From: Tunturibacter psychrotolerans
GTDB taxonomy: Bacteria > Acidobacteriota > Terriglobia > Terriglobales > Acidobacteriaceae
Reading direction: 5' to 3'
NCBI RefSeq assembly: GCF_040359615.1
Contig: NZ_CP132942.1
Span: 4,278,001 to 4,342,000 of the forward strand
DNA: 64,000 nt
Shown here: in pieces, positions 46,931 to 56,192 of the stretch
Position numbering within the stretch: position 1 is the stretch's first letter
How the letters are laid out: the number at the start of each line of letters is the position of its first letter
The notes under the pieces: generated by a model
Database searches by the model: none
What the model was told of the DNA's origin: nothing
The model's input: only the letters and a program-made list of their open reading frames with translations
Made by a program: the position numbers and the translations under genes

Positions 46931-47305
46931 ATGCCGACTTTAGATACAGAACGGCCAGCGAAACGAGGCTCGCTGCGGGGTCGCGAGAGCCGCAATCAGA
47001 CGCTCAGCACCAAGCTCACGGAGACGGAATATCGCACCGTCGAGAGGGCGTCGTCTGCCGATGGCAAGACGACCGGGGAGTGGCTTCGCGACCTTACTCT
47101 CCGTAGCCTTCGCAGCGGAGCGAACGACACCGAACTCATCGCCCTGTCTGAGATCGTCGGCGTTCGGCTCCTCCTGGTCAACGTCCTCCGTTCACTCGGA
47201 ACTGGACAACGAATGACCGCTGAAGCGTTCGACAAGTTGGTGAATGAGATCGGTGCGACCAAGTACGACCTTGCTGCCAAGCTCATCGCAGAAAGGCGGA
47301 GGTAG
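46931..47305 (+). CDS. MobC/TraJ-like ribbon-helix-helix relaxosome accessory protein
   Basis: 124 residues; ATG with GGAGGG nine bases upstream. The basic N-terminus is followed by LSTKLTETEYRTVERASSAD and GKTTGEWLRDLTLRSL, the ribbon-helix-helix typical of MobC/NikA-like accessory proteins. A helical tail follows (LLLVNVLRSLGTGQRMTAEA). Such proteins bind oriT and help the relaxase nick. A relaxase gene is expected nearby but is not present. Confidence 0.65.
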   Translation: MPTLDTERPAKRGSLRGRESRNQTLSTKLTETEYRTVERASSADGKTTGEWLRDLTLRSLRSGANDTELIALSEIVGVRLLLVNVLRSLGTGQRMTAEAFDKLVNEIGATKYDLAAKLIAERRR

Positions 47306-47307
47306 TC

Positions 47308-48128
47308 ATGGCAAAGACTGTTTGGGGTCGAAAAGAGACTGTCATCTGGCCGCGCCACATGCCGATCTACACATATGCAGTAGCCTTTGGCGTCGCGTTT
47401 CTTACCTTCATCGCTGTCTGCGTTCGCATCCATTTGGCGACACCCTTGGAACGGTATTGCCTTCCCGCCTACGAGCGTTCCTCGGCTTTCGGCTCTGTCA
47501 TGAAGAGCCACAAAAGCACCTATCGTCTGCTCTTCGTCGGTGGTCCGCGAAGCACTCCACGTCCTGCCATGAACGATGACGTAGTTCTCGGCAAGACTGA
47601 GGACTCGGGCGGCCAACTCATACCGCTCGCTCTTTCCGCAGACGCTCGCGATCGCGGCTATTCGCTCCTGTTTCGGGCACCCGCCAGGAGCTATGTGGAT
47701 GCCCGGTTCAGCCTCTATCTGAAGGGTGTTGTCTTCGAAGGGAGGACGCTCTTCGCATTCTTCCGGCCCCCTGTTCTTGGCGGCGGAGGTTCATTCCTGG
47801 TCCTATTGCCGATCGCTTGTTTCAAGGATGTTCAACGCCAGAAACAGTTGAAGTACGGGCGTCGCCTCAAAGGCCCGGAGATGCTGACGCCGCAACAATT
47901 CAACAAGACCGTGAAGGGCGACGGCGTCGGCTTCAAGACGAACGACATGACTCCTATGCTCCGCATCCCCATGCGTGCCGAGGCGCAGCACATGCAGATA
48001 ATCGGGGACACCGGCGCTGGCAAGTCCGCGCTCATGTTTCAGGTGCTCCGTCAGGTACAAAGCCGTGGCGATGCGGCCATCGTGTATGACCCTGCCCGCG
48101 AGTTCGTGAAGCGCTTCTATAGCGTTTC
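47308..48128 (+). pseudogene. Type IV coupling protein (VirD4/TraD-like), truncated after Walker A
   Basis: About 270 residues remain. An N-terminal membrane helix (IYTYAVAFGVAFLTFIAVCV), a periplasmic insert, and a second helix (FFRPPVLGGGGSFLVLLPIA) are followed by LKGPEMLTPQQFNK, RIPMRAEAQHMQIIGDTGAG then KSALMFQVL (Walker A), and AAIVYDPAREFVKRFY. The homology then stops abruptly at about 48128. The Walker B and the rest of the motor domain (300 or more residues) are missing. Coupling proteins bring the relaxase-DNA complex to the channel, so transfer by this copy should fail. Start overlaps the mobC stop region by spacing of two bases. Confidence 0.8.
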
Positions 48129-48130
48129 CA

Positions 48131-48574
48131 ACCAATCCGCCCCACGTCGAGTATCTCGTTCTGATCCGTGATGCCAAAAAGGTGTCGGCTGGAATCGATC
48201 ACAAGGCCTTGCTCGTTTCCAAACACAACGAGATCGTCAGCAGTTACGCACTGTTCGCAGACGCACTTGAACAGAATGAACTCGATTCCATTACACCCAA
48301 TCGGGCACTCACTCCTATACGACGGTCATTGGTGAGCTGTTACTCAAATCGATCATCGGGGGTAAAGGACCTAAAGAAAGCGATCTCTTCGACACACGGC
48401 CTTAGGGTCTTGAAGTACTGTCCTATGTGCGGGGTCACGTCTCCATCTACTTACGATCACTACCTTCCGTCGTCTAAATTCCCAGAGTTTGCCGTTCACC
48501 CTGTAAATCTCATCCCTTGCTGCTCAATTTGCAATTCCACCAAGGACGACGAGGTGATCGACGGCATCCGGTAG
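48131..48574 (+). pseudogene. HNH-endonuclease-like protein, fragment
   Basis: The frame runs from the coupling-protein break point without its own start; GTG at 48182 is the first possible one. It reads HVEYLVLIRDAKKVSAGIDH and KHNEIVSSYALFADALEQNE, then the HNH/zinc region LKYCPMCGVTSPSTYDHYLP, SSKFPEFAVHPVNLIPCCSI and CNSTKDD. CxxC, DH and N-PCC-CN are all present. After residue ~145 it runs into dehydrogenase DNA in antisense. Such HNH proteins occur in defence and mobile loci. Both ends look truncated. Confidence 0.65.
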
Positions 48575-49424
48575 CGCGTTGAAACTGTATCTGGCATCGT
48601 CTCGCGAGCCGACGCTAACGCCCTGAAGTCGTACAGTTTTGGCGATCGCGGCCAGAATCGAAAATGTCGTAGAAGGACGATCCATGATGCCGATCAAGGC
48701 AATATGTCCTCCCCTCCGATGACATCGAGGACGTGGTCGACACCGCGTCCATGGGTGAGCTCGAGTACAACCTCATCCCATGTTGCGTTCGTACTCGTAT
48801 CAATAACCTCTACCGCTCCCAATTGTTTCAGGCGCGCAATCTTGCCTGGGCTTCTGGAAGTTACGAACACGTGAGCGCCATGTGCCACCGCCAATTGCAG
48901 AGCAAATAGCGAGACACCGCCGCTTCCCTGAAGCAGAACCGTCTCTCCCGGCTTCAGATTGCCATGCTTGAACAACGCAACCCAAGCAGTAATTGCAGCC
49001 ACCGGCAGCGTTGATGCTTCTTCCGGTTTCAGATAATCGGGATAGACAAGCGCCTTGTTCAGACAGCAAGACAATATTCGGCGAGCACGCCCGGGAGTGG
49101 GCCACCGAGGTTTTCGCGCATCGCCTCGGGCGAAGGCACTCCACGGAGCCACTTCGGCCTAAAGAGAGAAATTACCTGGTCGCCCACTTTGAGGCGAGAT
49201 ACTCCGGAACCGACTGCGACAACTTCGCCCGCCAGGTCCGATCCAGGCACCAGAGGGTACAACATGGGCACTGGATATTTATCTTCAATGACGAGCTTAT
49301 CGCGATAGTTCAGTGATACGGCCTTGGTGCGAACCAGAACTTGGCCAGCCTGCGGCTGGGGCGTCGGACTCTCGATAAGGTGAAGGTTTTCGTTTCCGCT
49401 TTTCTTCAACTGCCAGCTCTTCAT
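48552..49424 (-). pseudogene. Zinc-type alcohol dehydrogenase (MDR) pseudogene, copy 1
   Basis: Close relative of the intact gene at 60929-61936. It starts MKSWQLKKSGNENLHLIESP at 49424 and is good to LGGPLPGVLAEY near 49065, where it shifts frame. It resumes YPDYLKPEEASTLPVAAITA, KPGETVLLQGSGGVSLFALQ and DHVLDVIGGED, then has deletions and a scrambled end near 48552-48700. Against the intact copy it lacks roughly 35-40 residues of the C-terminal half in two deletions. The high similarity shows that it is half of a locus duplication. Confidence 0.88.
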
Positions 49425-49543
49425 ACAGTTCTCCGATGATTGAGTTATCGTTCGAATTGATCCTGATCGCAGGGCACTATTCGACTCTTTGCCCCAGAGA
49501 GGAAGGTTGTTTCATAGGTTGCGATAAAAAGATCGCGTATGGT

Positions 49544-50986
49544 TCAGGGTCTTCCGCCTCTCGCAGCCGGAGGAAGAGTTTGCGGCCATCCGCCAGCAAG
49601 CGATTTGTACAGTAGAACGGCAGAGAGGGCGCTGTTGGAATGGCTTTCCGCATAAGCATCTGCGGCCTGCAGTTCAACTCTCTGCGCGTCCAGCAGGTCC
49701 AGTAAGCCGGTCGCCCCATTCTTGAAACGAACACTGGCAAGATCGGCTGCACGTTTACTATCCTCGGCAGCGAGCTGGAGTTGAACGTCACGGTCCTGCG
49801 ACCTTGCATAGCTCACAAGAGCGTTCTCAACGTCCTCGAGAGCCAAGAGAACCGATTGCTGATACTGGGCAAGTTGCGCATCGCCATCGGCTCGGCTTGC
49901 CGCGATTCGAGCGCGAACTCTTCCTCGGTCAAGAAAGGACCAATCGATGTTCAATTCCGCCAGGTTCACAGCACTGACTCCGTCAAATGGCGTATCCCCA
50001 TGAATCTCGTTCAGTCCAATAAGGCCCGCGAAGTTGACACGTGGGAAAAGGTCCGCAGTGGCAATACCGATTTGTTCCGTCGCGGCATGCAGGCGTTCCT
50101 CCGACGCGCTTACGTCGGGGCGGCGGCGTACAAGATCAGCTGGTGTTCCGGGAGTGATACGCTCAGGTAGGGCGGGTAGTGGCCTTGCCACTTCAAGCTC
50201 AGAGACGAGAGTATTTGGGGAAAGCCCGCATAGCACGGCAAGGCGATGTTCATCGAGTGCGATCGCAGCGAGCAGTTCCGGAATGCGAGAGGTAGTTGTC
50301 TCGAGAAGAGCACGTGCTCTCGCCGTATCGAACTGTGTTCCTCTACCAGCCGAGTAAGTCGCGTCAACTAGCCTTACTGTCTCCTGCTGGTTCGCAACAT
50401 TCTCCCGCGCTACCCGAAGAAGTTCCTGCCGTCCACGGAGGTCTATATAAGTACTTGCAACGTCGCCAACCACGGTAACCTGCATCGCAGCAAGATCACT
50501 TGCATCCGCAAGAGTCCGCTGGCGTTGTGCCTCTATGTTGTGACGAACGCGACCAAACAAATCGAGCTCCCAACTTGCATTGATCTCTGGGTCGAAAAAG
50601 CGACTATTCCGAGGATAGCCGAGCGCCTGGGCTGCACTGAGTTTTTGCCTACCCACGCTCGTGCTCATCGTTACCGTGGGATAACGATCGAACTTTGCTT
50701 CATGCAATAGGGCATTAGCGCTGTCGTAATGGGCAAGCGCGGCGCGCAGATCGTTATTCGCGGTAAGCGCGCGCTGCACAAGCGAGCTGAGTTCTGGGTC
50801 ATGAAAACTATGCCAGAACTCCGGATCGTTCGCGTCCGCATGGGGACTGACGTCAACGGAAGCTGTATCGGGGGCGGTGAACTGCTGCGGAAGCGCAAGC
50901 GTTGGCTGTTTGTAACGGGGACCAACGGAACATGCGGTAAGCCCAAGAGAGAGCACCGTCGCCAGAATTGATTTGCGATTAAGCAT
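49544..50986 (-). CDS. RND efflux outer-membrane lipoprotein (NodT/OprM family)
   Basis: 480 residues; ATG at 50986 overlaps the RND gene's stop region and has AAGGAGGAG just upstream. Lipoprotein signal KSILATVLSLGLTACSVGPR. Two TolC-like repeats follow: EFWHSFHDPELSSLVQRALT, NNDLRAALAHYDSANALLHE, SWELDLFGRVRHNIEAQRQR, TPADLVRRRPDVSASEERLH, and RFKNGATGLLDLLDAQRVEL. It forms the outer-membrane exit duct of the tripartite pump encoded just upstream. Intact and last gene of the operon. Confidence 0.94.
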   Translation of the reverse strand: MLNRKSILATVLSLGLTACSVGPRYKQPTLALPQQFTAPDTASVDVSPHADANDPEFWHSFHDPELSSLVQRALTANNDLRAALAHYDSANALLHEAKFDRYPTVTMSTSVGRQKLSAAQALGYPRNSRFFDPEINASWELDLFGRVRHNIEAQRQRTLADASDLAAMQVTVVGDVASTYIDLRGRQELLRVARENVANQQETVRLVDATYSAGRGTQFDTARARALLETTTSRIPELLAAIALDEHRLAVLCGLSPNTLVSELEVARPLPALPERITPGTPADLVRRRPDVSASEERLHAATEQIGIATADLFPRVNFAGLIGLNEIHGDTPFDGVSAVNLAELNIDWSFLDRGRVRARIAASRADGDAQLAQYQQSVLLALEDVENALVSYARSQDRDVQLQLAAEDSKRAADLASVRFKNGATGLLDLLDAQRVELQAADAYAESHSNSALSAVLLYKSLAGGWPQTLPPAARGGRP

Positions 50987-53900
50987 TGCTCTCCTCCTTT
51001 TCCTCGTGAACCTCTTCCCATTCTTCGCGAAACTCTTTCTTCGTCCATGTACGCAGAGCAACATAGAACACCGGAGTCAGGAAGAGACCAAATAACGTCA
51101 CACCGAGCATTCCAGAGAAGACTGTGATGCCAGTCGCGGCGCGAACTTCGCTGCCGGCGCCGTGCCCCAGAAGCAATGGAACCGAACCGGCGATAAAGGC
51201 AATCGAGGTCATCACGATAGGACGCAGGCGCATGCGACAGGCTTCGAGCGCAGCTTCAACGATGCTTTTGCCTTGCATCTCCAACTCTCGAGCGAACTCG
51301 ACGATGAGGATCGCGTTCTTGCAAGCCAGGCCCATCAAAACCACCAAGCCCACCTGCACAAACACATTGTTGTCGCCACCTGTAAGCCACACGCCAAGGA
51401 GTGCCGCGCACATGCACACAGGCACAATCAAAATTACCGCCAGCGGTAGCGTCCAGCTCTCATAAAGAGCGGCAAGCACAAGGAAGGCCAGCATCACAGC
51501 AAGTGGAAATACGACAGCGGCTGCGTGGCTTTGTGTCACCTGCTGATAGCTCAAGTCTGTCCACTCGAGTACGATGCCACGGGGCAGCACCTTGTCGGCG
51601 ATCTCCGTCAGTTTTGTAACAACCTGTCCAGATGAGAGCTTTTTGGGATCGGAATCGCCGATAAGATCGGCAGCCGGGTAACCGTTATAACGCATAACCG
51701 GATCAGGTCCATAGCTCGGCACTACCGTCACGATCGAGCCTATAGGAACCATTTCACCGCGCGCATTGCGCACACGCAGATTGCCGATGTCCTCGACTCG
51801 CTGGCGATGGGTACTATCGGCCTGTGCCATGACCCGGTAGACGCGTCCGAATACATTGAAGTCGTTGATATAGACCGAACCAAGATAGGTCTGCAGGGTG
51901 TCAAATAAATCGGATAACGCAACCCCCTGCGCCTTAGCCTTAACCCGATCCACCTTCACTTCGAGTTGTGGGATGTTGGCCTGGTAGGAACTGACGGGAA
52001 AGGTCATTCCCGGTGTTTGTGCGACGGCGCCCTGGAAGGCGCTCAATGCATTCTGCAGAGCACCATACCCGAGCCCTGCTCGATCTTCCAAATAAAGCGA
52101 ATAACCCGAACCGTTGCCGAGACCTTGAATGGGTGGCGGCATCAACGCGTAGGAGTAGCCATCCTTGATGTTCGCAAACTTGGCGTTAAGTTCTGTGTTG
52201 ATCTCCGCTGCACTCCGACGGCGCTCATCAAACGGCTTGAGGATAACGTAGGCAACTGTATTATTGGGTGTATTGATTTGCTGCAAGCCGTTAAAGCCTG
52301 AGAGGTCGACCACCATATCGACACCATCCACGCTGTGTGCCACGTCGATCAGTCTGCGTGACACCGCGCCGGTACGGGCATGCGAAGCGCCTTCAGGCAG
52401 CTTGGCCCCGGCGAAAAGATAGAGTTTGTCCTGGGTTGGAATGAATCCTCCCGGCACTTTGATGAACAACAGTGCGGTCGCGGCGAGCAGAACCGCATAG
52501 ACCGCGAACACGACTCCTCGGTGACGTAGAGTGCGCCCCACCGTACCGTGATAGTTCTCCGAACTACGCTCAAAGAAGCGATTGAATGGATGAAACAGCC
52601 AGCCGAACGTGCGTTCGATGCCGCGCGCCAGCACATCTTTGGGCGCATCGTGCCCTTTGAGTAACTTTGCTGCGAGCGCTGGCGACAACGTCAACGAATT
52701 GATCGCAGATATCACGGTCGAGATCGCGATGGTTACCGCGAACTGTCTGTAGAACTGGCCGGTGACGCCGGAAAGGAAGGCCATAGGCACGAACACCGCG
52801 CAGAGCACGAGCGCGATCGCAACGATGGGACCTGATACCTCTTTCATCGCCTGGTGGGCAGCGTCCCGCGGACTTAAGCCCTCATGGATATTGCGCTCGA
52901 CATTCTCGACCACAACAATGGCGTCGTCGACGACGATGCCGATCGCAAGTACCAGGCCGAACAAGGTCAGTGTGTTAATCGAGTAACCCAAGAGATATAG
53001 AAACGCGAATGTGCCCACCACCGAGACTGGCACCGCAACGAGCGGAATGATGGAGGCGCGCCAGGTCTGCAAGAACAGAATCACTACCAGCACCACCAAC
53101 ACTACGGCCTCGATCAATGTATGCTCAACCGCACGGATCGATTCGCGCACGAATACGGTTGGGTCCCAGTTTGGCTTGTAGACCATGCCGGCAGGGAACT
53201 CTGCAGACAACTTGTGCAACTGTGCATACACCGAAGTGGCAACCCCTAAAGCATTGGCTCCGGGGGTAAGAAATATCCCGATTGCCACACCCTTTTTGTT
53301 GTCGTGGTACATATCCATGGTGTAGTCGCTGGCGCCAAGTTCCACCCGTGCAACATCGGAGAGGTGTACGATTTGGCCGTCCGCACCATCTTTGAGCACG
53401 ATGTCGCCAAACTCCTTTTCGCTGCGGAGGCGTCCTTGCACGTTGATCGGAATTAGAAGCTCGGTGGTCTTCGGCGAGGGCTCGGCGCCGAGCTGTCCTG
53501 CTGACACTTGCACGTTCTGCTCACGTACAGCGTTGACCACGTCGGCGGCGGTAAGACCGCGCGAGGCAAGTTGGTTCGGGTTGAGCCAGAGACGCATGGC
53601 ATAATCGCCAGAACCTATCAACTGAACATCACCAATACCGGGTAGGCGCGACAACTCGTCCTTGATATGCAGGACCGCGTAGTTGCGCAGGTACAGTGAG
53701 TCGTAACGATTGTCGGGAGAATACAAGCTCACGTACATGAGCGGCGTGGGCGATTGTTTCTGCGTGGTTACGCCAAACTGGCGCACCTCATCAGGTAACC
53801 GAGACAGTGCCTCACTGACCCTGTTTTGCACACGTACGGCCGCAGTATCGGGATCGACCCCAGGCCGGAAGGTGACCACGACCTGAAGACTGCCATCGGA

Positions 53901-54155
53901 GCCGGCGACAGACTTCATGTACATAATGCCTTCCACACCGTTGATCGCCTCTTCAAGCGGCTCCGCCACCGACTCGGCGATCTCTTTCGGATTGGCGCCG
54001 GGATAGGTGGCACGGACGACCACGCTCGGAGGGACCACTTCGGGATATTCCCCGGATGGAAGGAGAGGAATGGCAATCAATCCGAGAGAAAAGATGATGA
54101 TGGACAGGACGATTGCGAAGATCGGCCGGTCGATAAAGAATTTTGAGAAATCCAT
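50979..54155 (-). CDS. RND multidrug efflux pump, HAE1 family
   Basis: 1058 residues, full length. Twelve membrane helices with two large periplasmic loops. N-terminal helix FIDRPIFAIVLSIIIFSLGL and pore-domain motif YPGANPKEIAESVAEPLEEA. The proton-relay Asp pair is in LAIGIVVDDAIVVVENVERN, the Lys in TM10 region GLACKNAILIVEFARELEMQ, and the GXXXD motif region in LRPIVMTSIAFIAGSVPLLL. HAE1-type pumps expel hydrophobic drugs, dyes or solvents using the proton gradient. It is translated between the MFP and OMF genes, with only 14 bases from the MFP stop to its start. Confidence 0.96.
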   Translation of the reverse strand: MDFSKFFIDRPIFAIVLSIIIFSLGLIAIPLLPSGEYPEVVPPSVVVRATYPGANPKEIAESVAEPLEEAINGVEGIMYMKSVAGSDGSLQVVVTFRPGVDPDTAAVRVQNRVSEALSRLPDEVRQFGVTTQKQSPTPLMYVSLYSPDNRYDSLYLRNYAVLHIKDELSRLPGIGDVQLIGSGDYAMRLWLNPNQLASRGLTAADVVNAVREQNVQVSAGQLGAEPSPKTTELLIPINVQGRLRSEKEFGDIVLKDGADGQIVHLSDVARVELGASDYTMDMYHDNKKGVAIGIFLTPGANALGVATSVYAQLHKLSAEFPAGMVYKPNWDPTVFVRESIRAVEHTLIEAVVLVVLVVILFLQTWRASIIPLVAVPVSVVGTFAFLYLLGYSINTLTLFGLVLAIGIVVDDAIVVVENVERNIHEGLSPRDAAHQAMKEVSGPIVAIALVLCAVFVPMAFLSGVTGQFYRQFAVTIAISTVISAINSLTLSPALAAKLLKGHDAPKDVLARGIERTFGWLFHPFNRFFERSSENYHGTVGRTLRHRGVVFAVYAVLLAATALLFIKVPGGFIPTQDKLYLFAGAKLPEGASHARTGAVSRRLIDVAHSVDGVDMVVDLSGFNGLQQINTPNNTVAYVILKPFDERRRSAAEINTELNAKFANIKDGYSYALMPPPIQGLGNGSGYSLYLEDRAGLGYGALQNALSAFQGAVAQTPGMTFPVSSYQANIPQLEVKVDRVKAKAQGVALSDLFDTLQTYLGSVYINDFNVFGRVYRVMAQADSTHRQRVEDIGNLRVRNARGEMVPIGSIVTVVPSYGPDPVMRYNGYPAADLIGDSDPKKLSSGQVVTKLTEIADKVLPRGIVLEWTDLSYQQVTQSHAAAVVFPLAVMLAFLVLAALYESWTLPLAVILIVPVCMCAALLGVWLTGGDNNVFVQVGLVVLMGLACKNAILIVEFARELEMQGKSIVEAALEACRMRLRPIVMTSIAFIAGSVPLLLGHGAGSEVRAATGITVFSGMLGVTLFGLFLTPVFYVALRTWTKKEFREEWEEVHEEKEESNA

Positions 54156-54169
54156 GATCTGCCTCTTCC

Positions 54170-55459
54170 TTATTTCTGCGCTTCTTGAGCGGGAGTGGGG
54201 GTAATGCTGGCAGTTACCGGTCCCATTGCGACTTCTGTGGGAGCGACAGGGGCGCCGGGGAAGTAGATTTGCTGCAATCCGCTGACGATCACTTTGTCTC
54301 CTGGAGAAAGACCGGTTCGAATCAGGCGCAGACCGTCCGCCATGCTTCCAGTTACGACATCTTTGCGCTGCGCCACATTACCTGGGCCGACCACGTACAC
54401 ATACTTCTGGTCCTGATCGGTAAGAATCGCTCTGTCATCCACCAGAAGCGCCTGTACGGCGCCGGAGCTTTCAAGCTGAACGCGCGCGTAGAGGCCAGGA
54501 GCGAGAAGGTGATCAGGATTGGGGAGCACGACGCGGGCGCGAATTGTTCCAGTCGATGGAGTGACCTGGTTGTCGAGAAAATCAACCCTGCCGACATGGG
54601 GAAAGCCGGTCTCATTCGCCAGAGCGACACGCACGGGGTTCGCCGAACTCACTCCGCTTCCGCGATGAACTCTCTCCTGAAAGCGCAAATAACTCTGCTC
54701 ATCGCAATCGAAGTACACATAGACAGGATCTTGTGACACGACGGTGGTCAGCACCGTTTGATCGGCTTGTGCAAGATTTCCGCGCGTGAGCTGGGCTCGG
54801 CTGGTTCGTCCATCAACCGGTGATCGTACTTCCGTAAAGGACAGATTGAGCTCTGCCGTTGCAACGGCAGCTTCTGCTTCATGCACGCGAGCAATGCTCT
54901 GAGAGAGATCAGAGTCACGATTCTGATATTCTTCCTGCGAAATCGCGTTGGAAGCATTCAGTGTTTGCGCCCTTTTCGCCTGAATATTGGCGAATGCCGC
55001 CGCTGCCTTCTCTCGTTCCAGGCTTGCCTTTGCACTATCGAGAGCATCGCGGTAAGGCCGCGGATCAATGACGAAGAGCAGGTCACCGCGCTTTACGCTG
55101 TCTCCCTCTCGATAGGCAACGTTATCCACGTAGCCTGTTACCCTGGCCCGCACATCTACGGAATTGATGGATGCGATACGGCCGTTGAATTCGTCAGACA
55201 GATGAATTGGCTTGGGCACAACCGCCGCAAATTCTACTGCCGCCGGTGAAGATGGTTTCTTGTCTGCTGCTGACTTACATCCCGCAAGAGGGATTGCCAA
55301 AGTCGCCACGCACATGCAGACAAGCAGAAAATGCCTGGACAGAGTTCGACGTGCGAAGAAACCCGATTCGACCAGGCGACTTGCCGTGTCGGAGGCAATT
55401 CCCGAGGAAATGCCTGTCACGACCGTGGTTCCTTGCTGTTTTGCATTCAACTTGCTCAT
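54170..55459 (-). CDS. RND efflux membrane-fusion protein with short-chain-dehydrogenase-like N-terminus
   Basis: 429 residues from the ATG at 55459 (GGAGG six bases upstream). The HlyD-type adaptor begins at about residue 38 with a lipoprotein signal (FLLVCMCVATLAIPLAGC). A barrel-sandwich follows (VRARVTGYVDNVAYREGDSV, KRGDLLFVIDPRPYRDALDS), then an alpha-hairpin and NLSFTEVRSPVDGRTSRAQL. A beta-barrel and a membrane-proximal domain complete it (SPGDKVIVSGLQQIYFPGAP). The first 34 residues (KQQGTTVVTGISSGIASDTA then SRLVESGF) look like the TGxxxGIG Rossmann start of an SDR enzyme. The gene therefore seems to be an in-frame joint between an SDR start and an MFP. Secretion may use the internal signal after an internal start. 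Confidence 0.9.
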   Translation of the reverse strand: MSKLNAKQQGTTVVTGISSGIASDTASRLVESGFFARRTLSRHFLLVCMCVATLAIPLAGCKSAADKKPSSPAAVEFAAVVPKPIHLSDEFNGRIASINSVDVRARVTGYVDNVAYREGDSVKRGDLLFVIDPRPYRDALDSAKASLEREKAAAAFANIQAKRAQTLNASNAISQEEYQNRDSDLSQSIARVHEAEAAVATAELNLSFTEVRSPVDGRTSRAQLTRGNLAQADQTVLTTVVSQDPVYVYFDCDEQSYLRFQERVHRGSGVSSANPVRVALANETGFPHVGRVDFLDNQVTPSTGTIRARVVLPNPDHLLAPGLYARVQLESSGAVQALLVDDRAILTDQDQKYVYVVGPGNVAQRKDVVTGSMADGLRLIRTGLSPGDKVIVSGLQQIYFPGAPVAPTEVAMGPVTASITPTPAQEAQK

Positions 55460-55493
55460 TGCCTGCCTCCTCTGGAGCATCAACCTTGGCGCT

Positions 55494-55540
55494 ATACAAG
55501 TAGATACTTGTATGCAAGAAAAGATGCAAGTATTTACTTG
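55494..55540. promoter_or_regulatory. Two TetR operators in the tetR-efflux intergenic region
   Basis: ATACAAGTAGATACTTGTAT (55494-55513) is a perfect palindrome with 9-base arms. CAAGTATTTACTTG (55527-55540) is a second perfect one with 6-base arms. Centres are 30 bases apart, close to three helical turns. Both contain AAGTA-N2-TACTT. They lie between divergent tetR and pump genes, so this is the probable repressor site. Confidence 0.8.
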
Positions 55541-55613
55541 GAAAATGTGAGAGTATCAAGACAGGTCAGTTTTTGCCCCAGATCGAAAGCGAAACGCTCG
55601 GGGAGAACGCCGT

Positions 55614-56192
55614 GTGACAAGTCTGCTCGATGCGGCGGGCCGCATCTTCGGAGAACTTGGGTACCACGCGGCAACCACGAACGCCATTGCTGCTGAAGCA
55701 AAGGTTGCCCCGGCTACGCTCTATCAGTTCTTTCCAAACAAGGAAGCCATCGCCGACGCGCTCGTGATCCACTACGCGACGGATCTGGCGAAAGAGGAGC
55801 GAGCTGCGGACGTGCAGGAACTTGCGTCAGCGCCTTTGGAAGAGGCCCTCCGGGAAGTCACCGGGGTCGTGATCGAGTTTCATCGGAAGCATCCTGCATT
55901 TGCGACTCTGCACGCAGAGGCTCCCCTTTCGAAGGACGCTGCCGAACAAAAACGCCTCCTCTCTCAAACTTTCATCGACCACCTCTCCGAGGTGCTGCGT
56001 GCGAAAAGCCCCAAACTCGACAAGCAGGACGCTTGCTGGAGCGCCAAAATTGTCCTGACCGCCTTGATAGGTTTCCTGCCTGCTTTGGAAGGCCGCAATA
56101 CATCGGTTCGGTCACGAACAATCGACGCCTTGAATCAAATGCTGGTGCGCTACCTGGAGCCTGTGCTCAGGGCGCGCCTCCGTCCCGAGTAG
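55614..56192 (+). CDS. TetR-family repressor, copy 1 (efflux locus)
   Basis: 192 residues from the GTG at 55614 (GGGGAG eight bases upstream). Helix-turn-helix: SLLDAAGRIFGELGYHAATT, NAIAAEAKVAPATLYQFFPN and KEAIADALVIHYATDLAKEE. The C-terminal ligand domain is close to copy 2 (62154). In copy 2 the homologous frame begins 17-20 codons earlier at an ATG; here that codon is AGG at 55564, preceded by an in-frame TGA, so only the GTG is possible. It faces the pump operon over two palindromes and presumably represses it and itself. Confidence 0.88.
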   Translation: MTSLLDAAGRIFGELGYHAATTNAIAAEAKVAPATLYQFFPNKEAIADALVIHYATDLAKEERAADVQELASAPLEEALREVTGVVIEFHRKHPAFATLHAEAPLSKDAAEQKRLLSQTFIDHLSEVLRAKSPKLDKQDACWSAKIVLTALIGFLPALEGRNTSVRSRTIDALNQMLVRYLEPVLRARLRPE

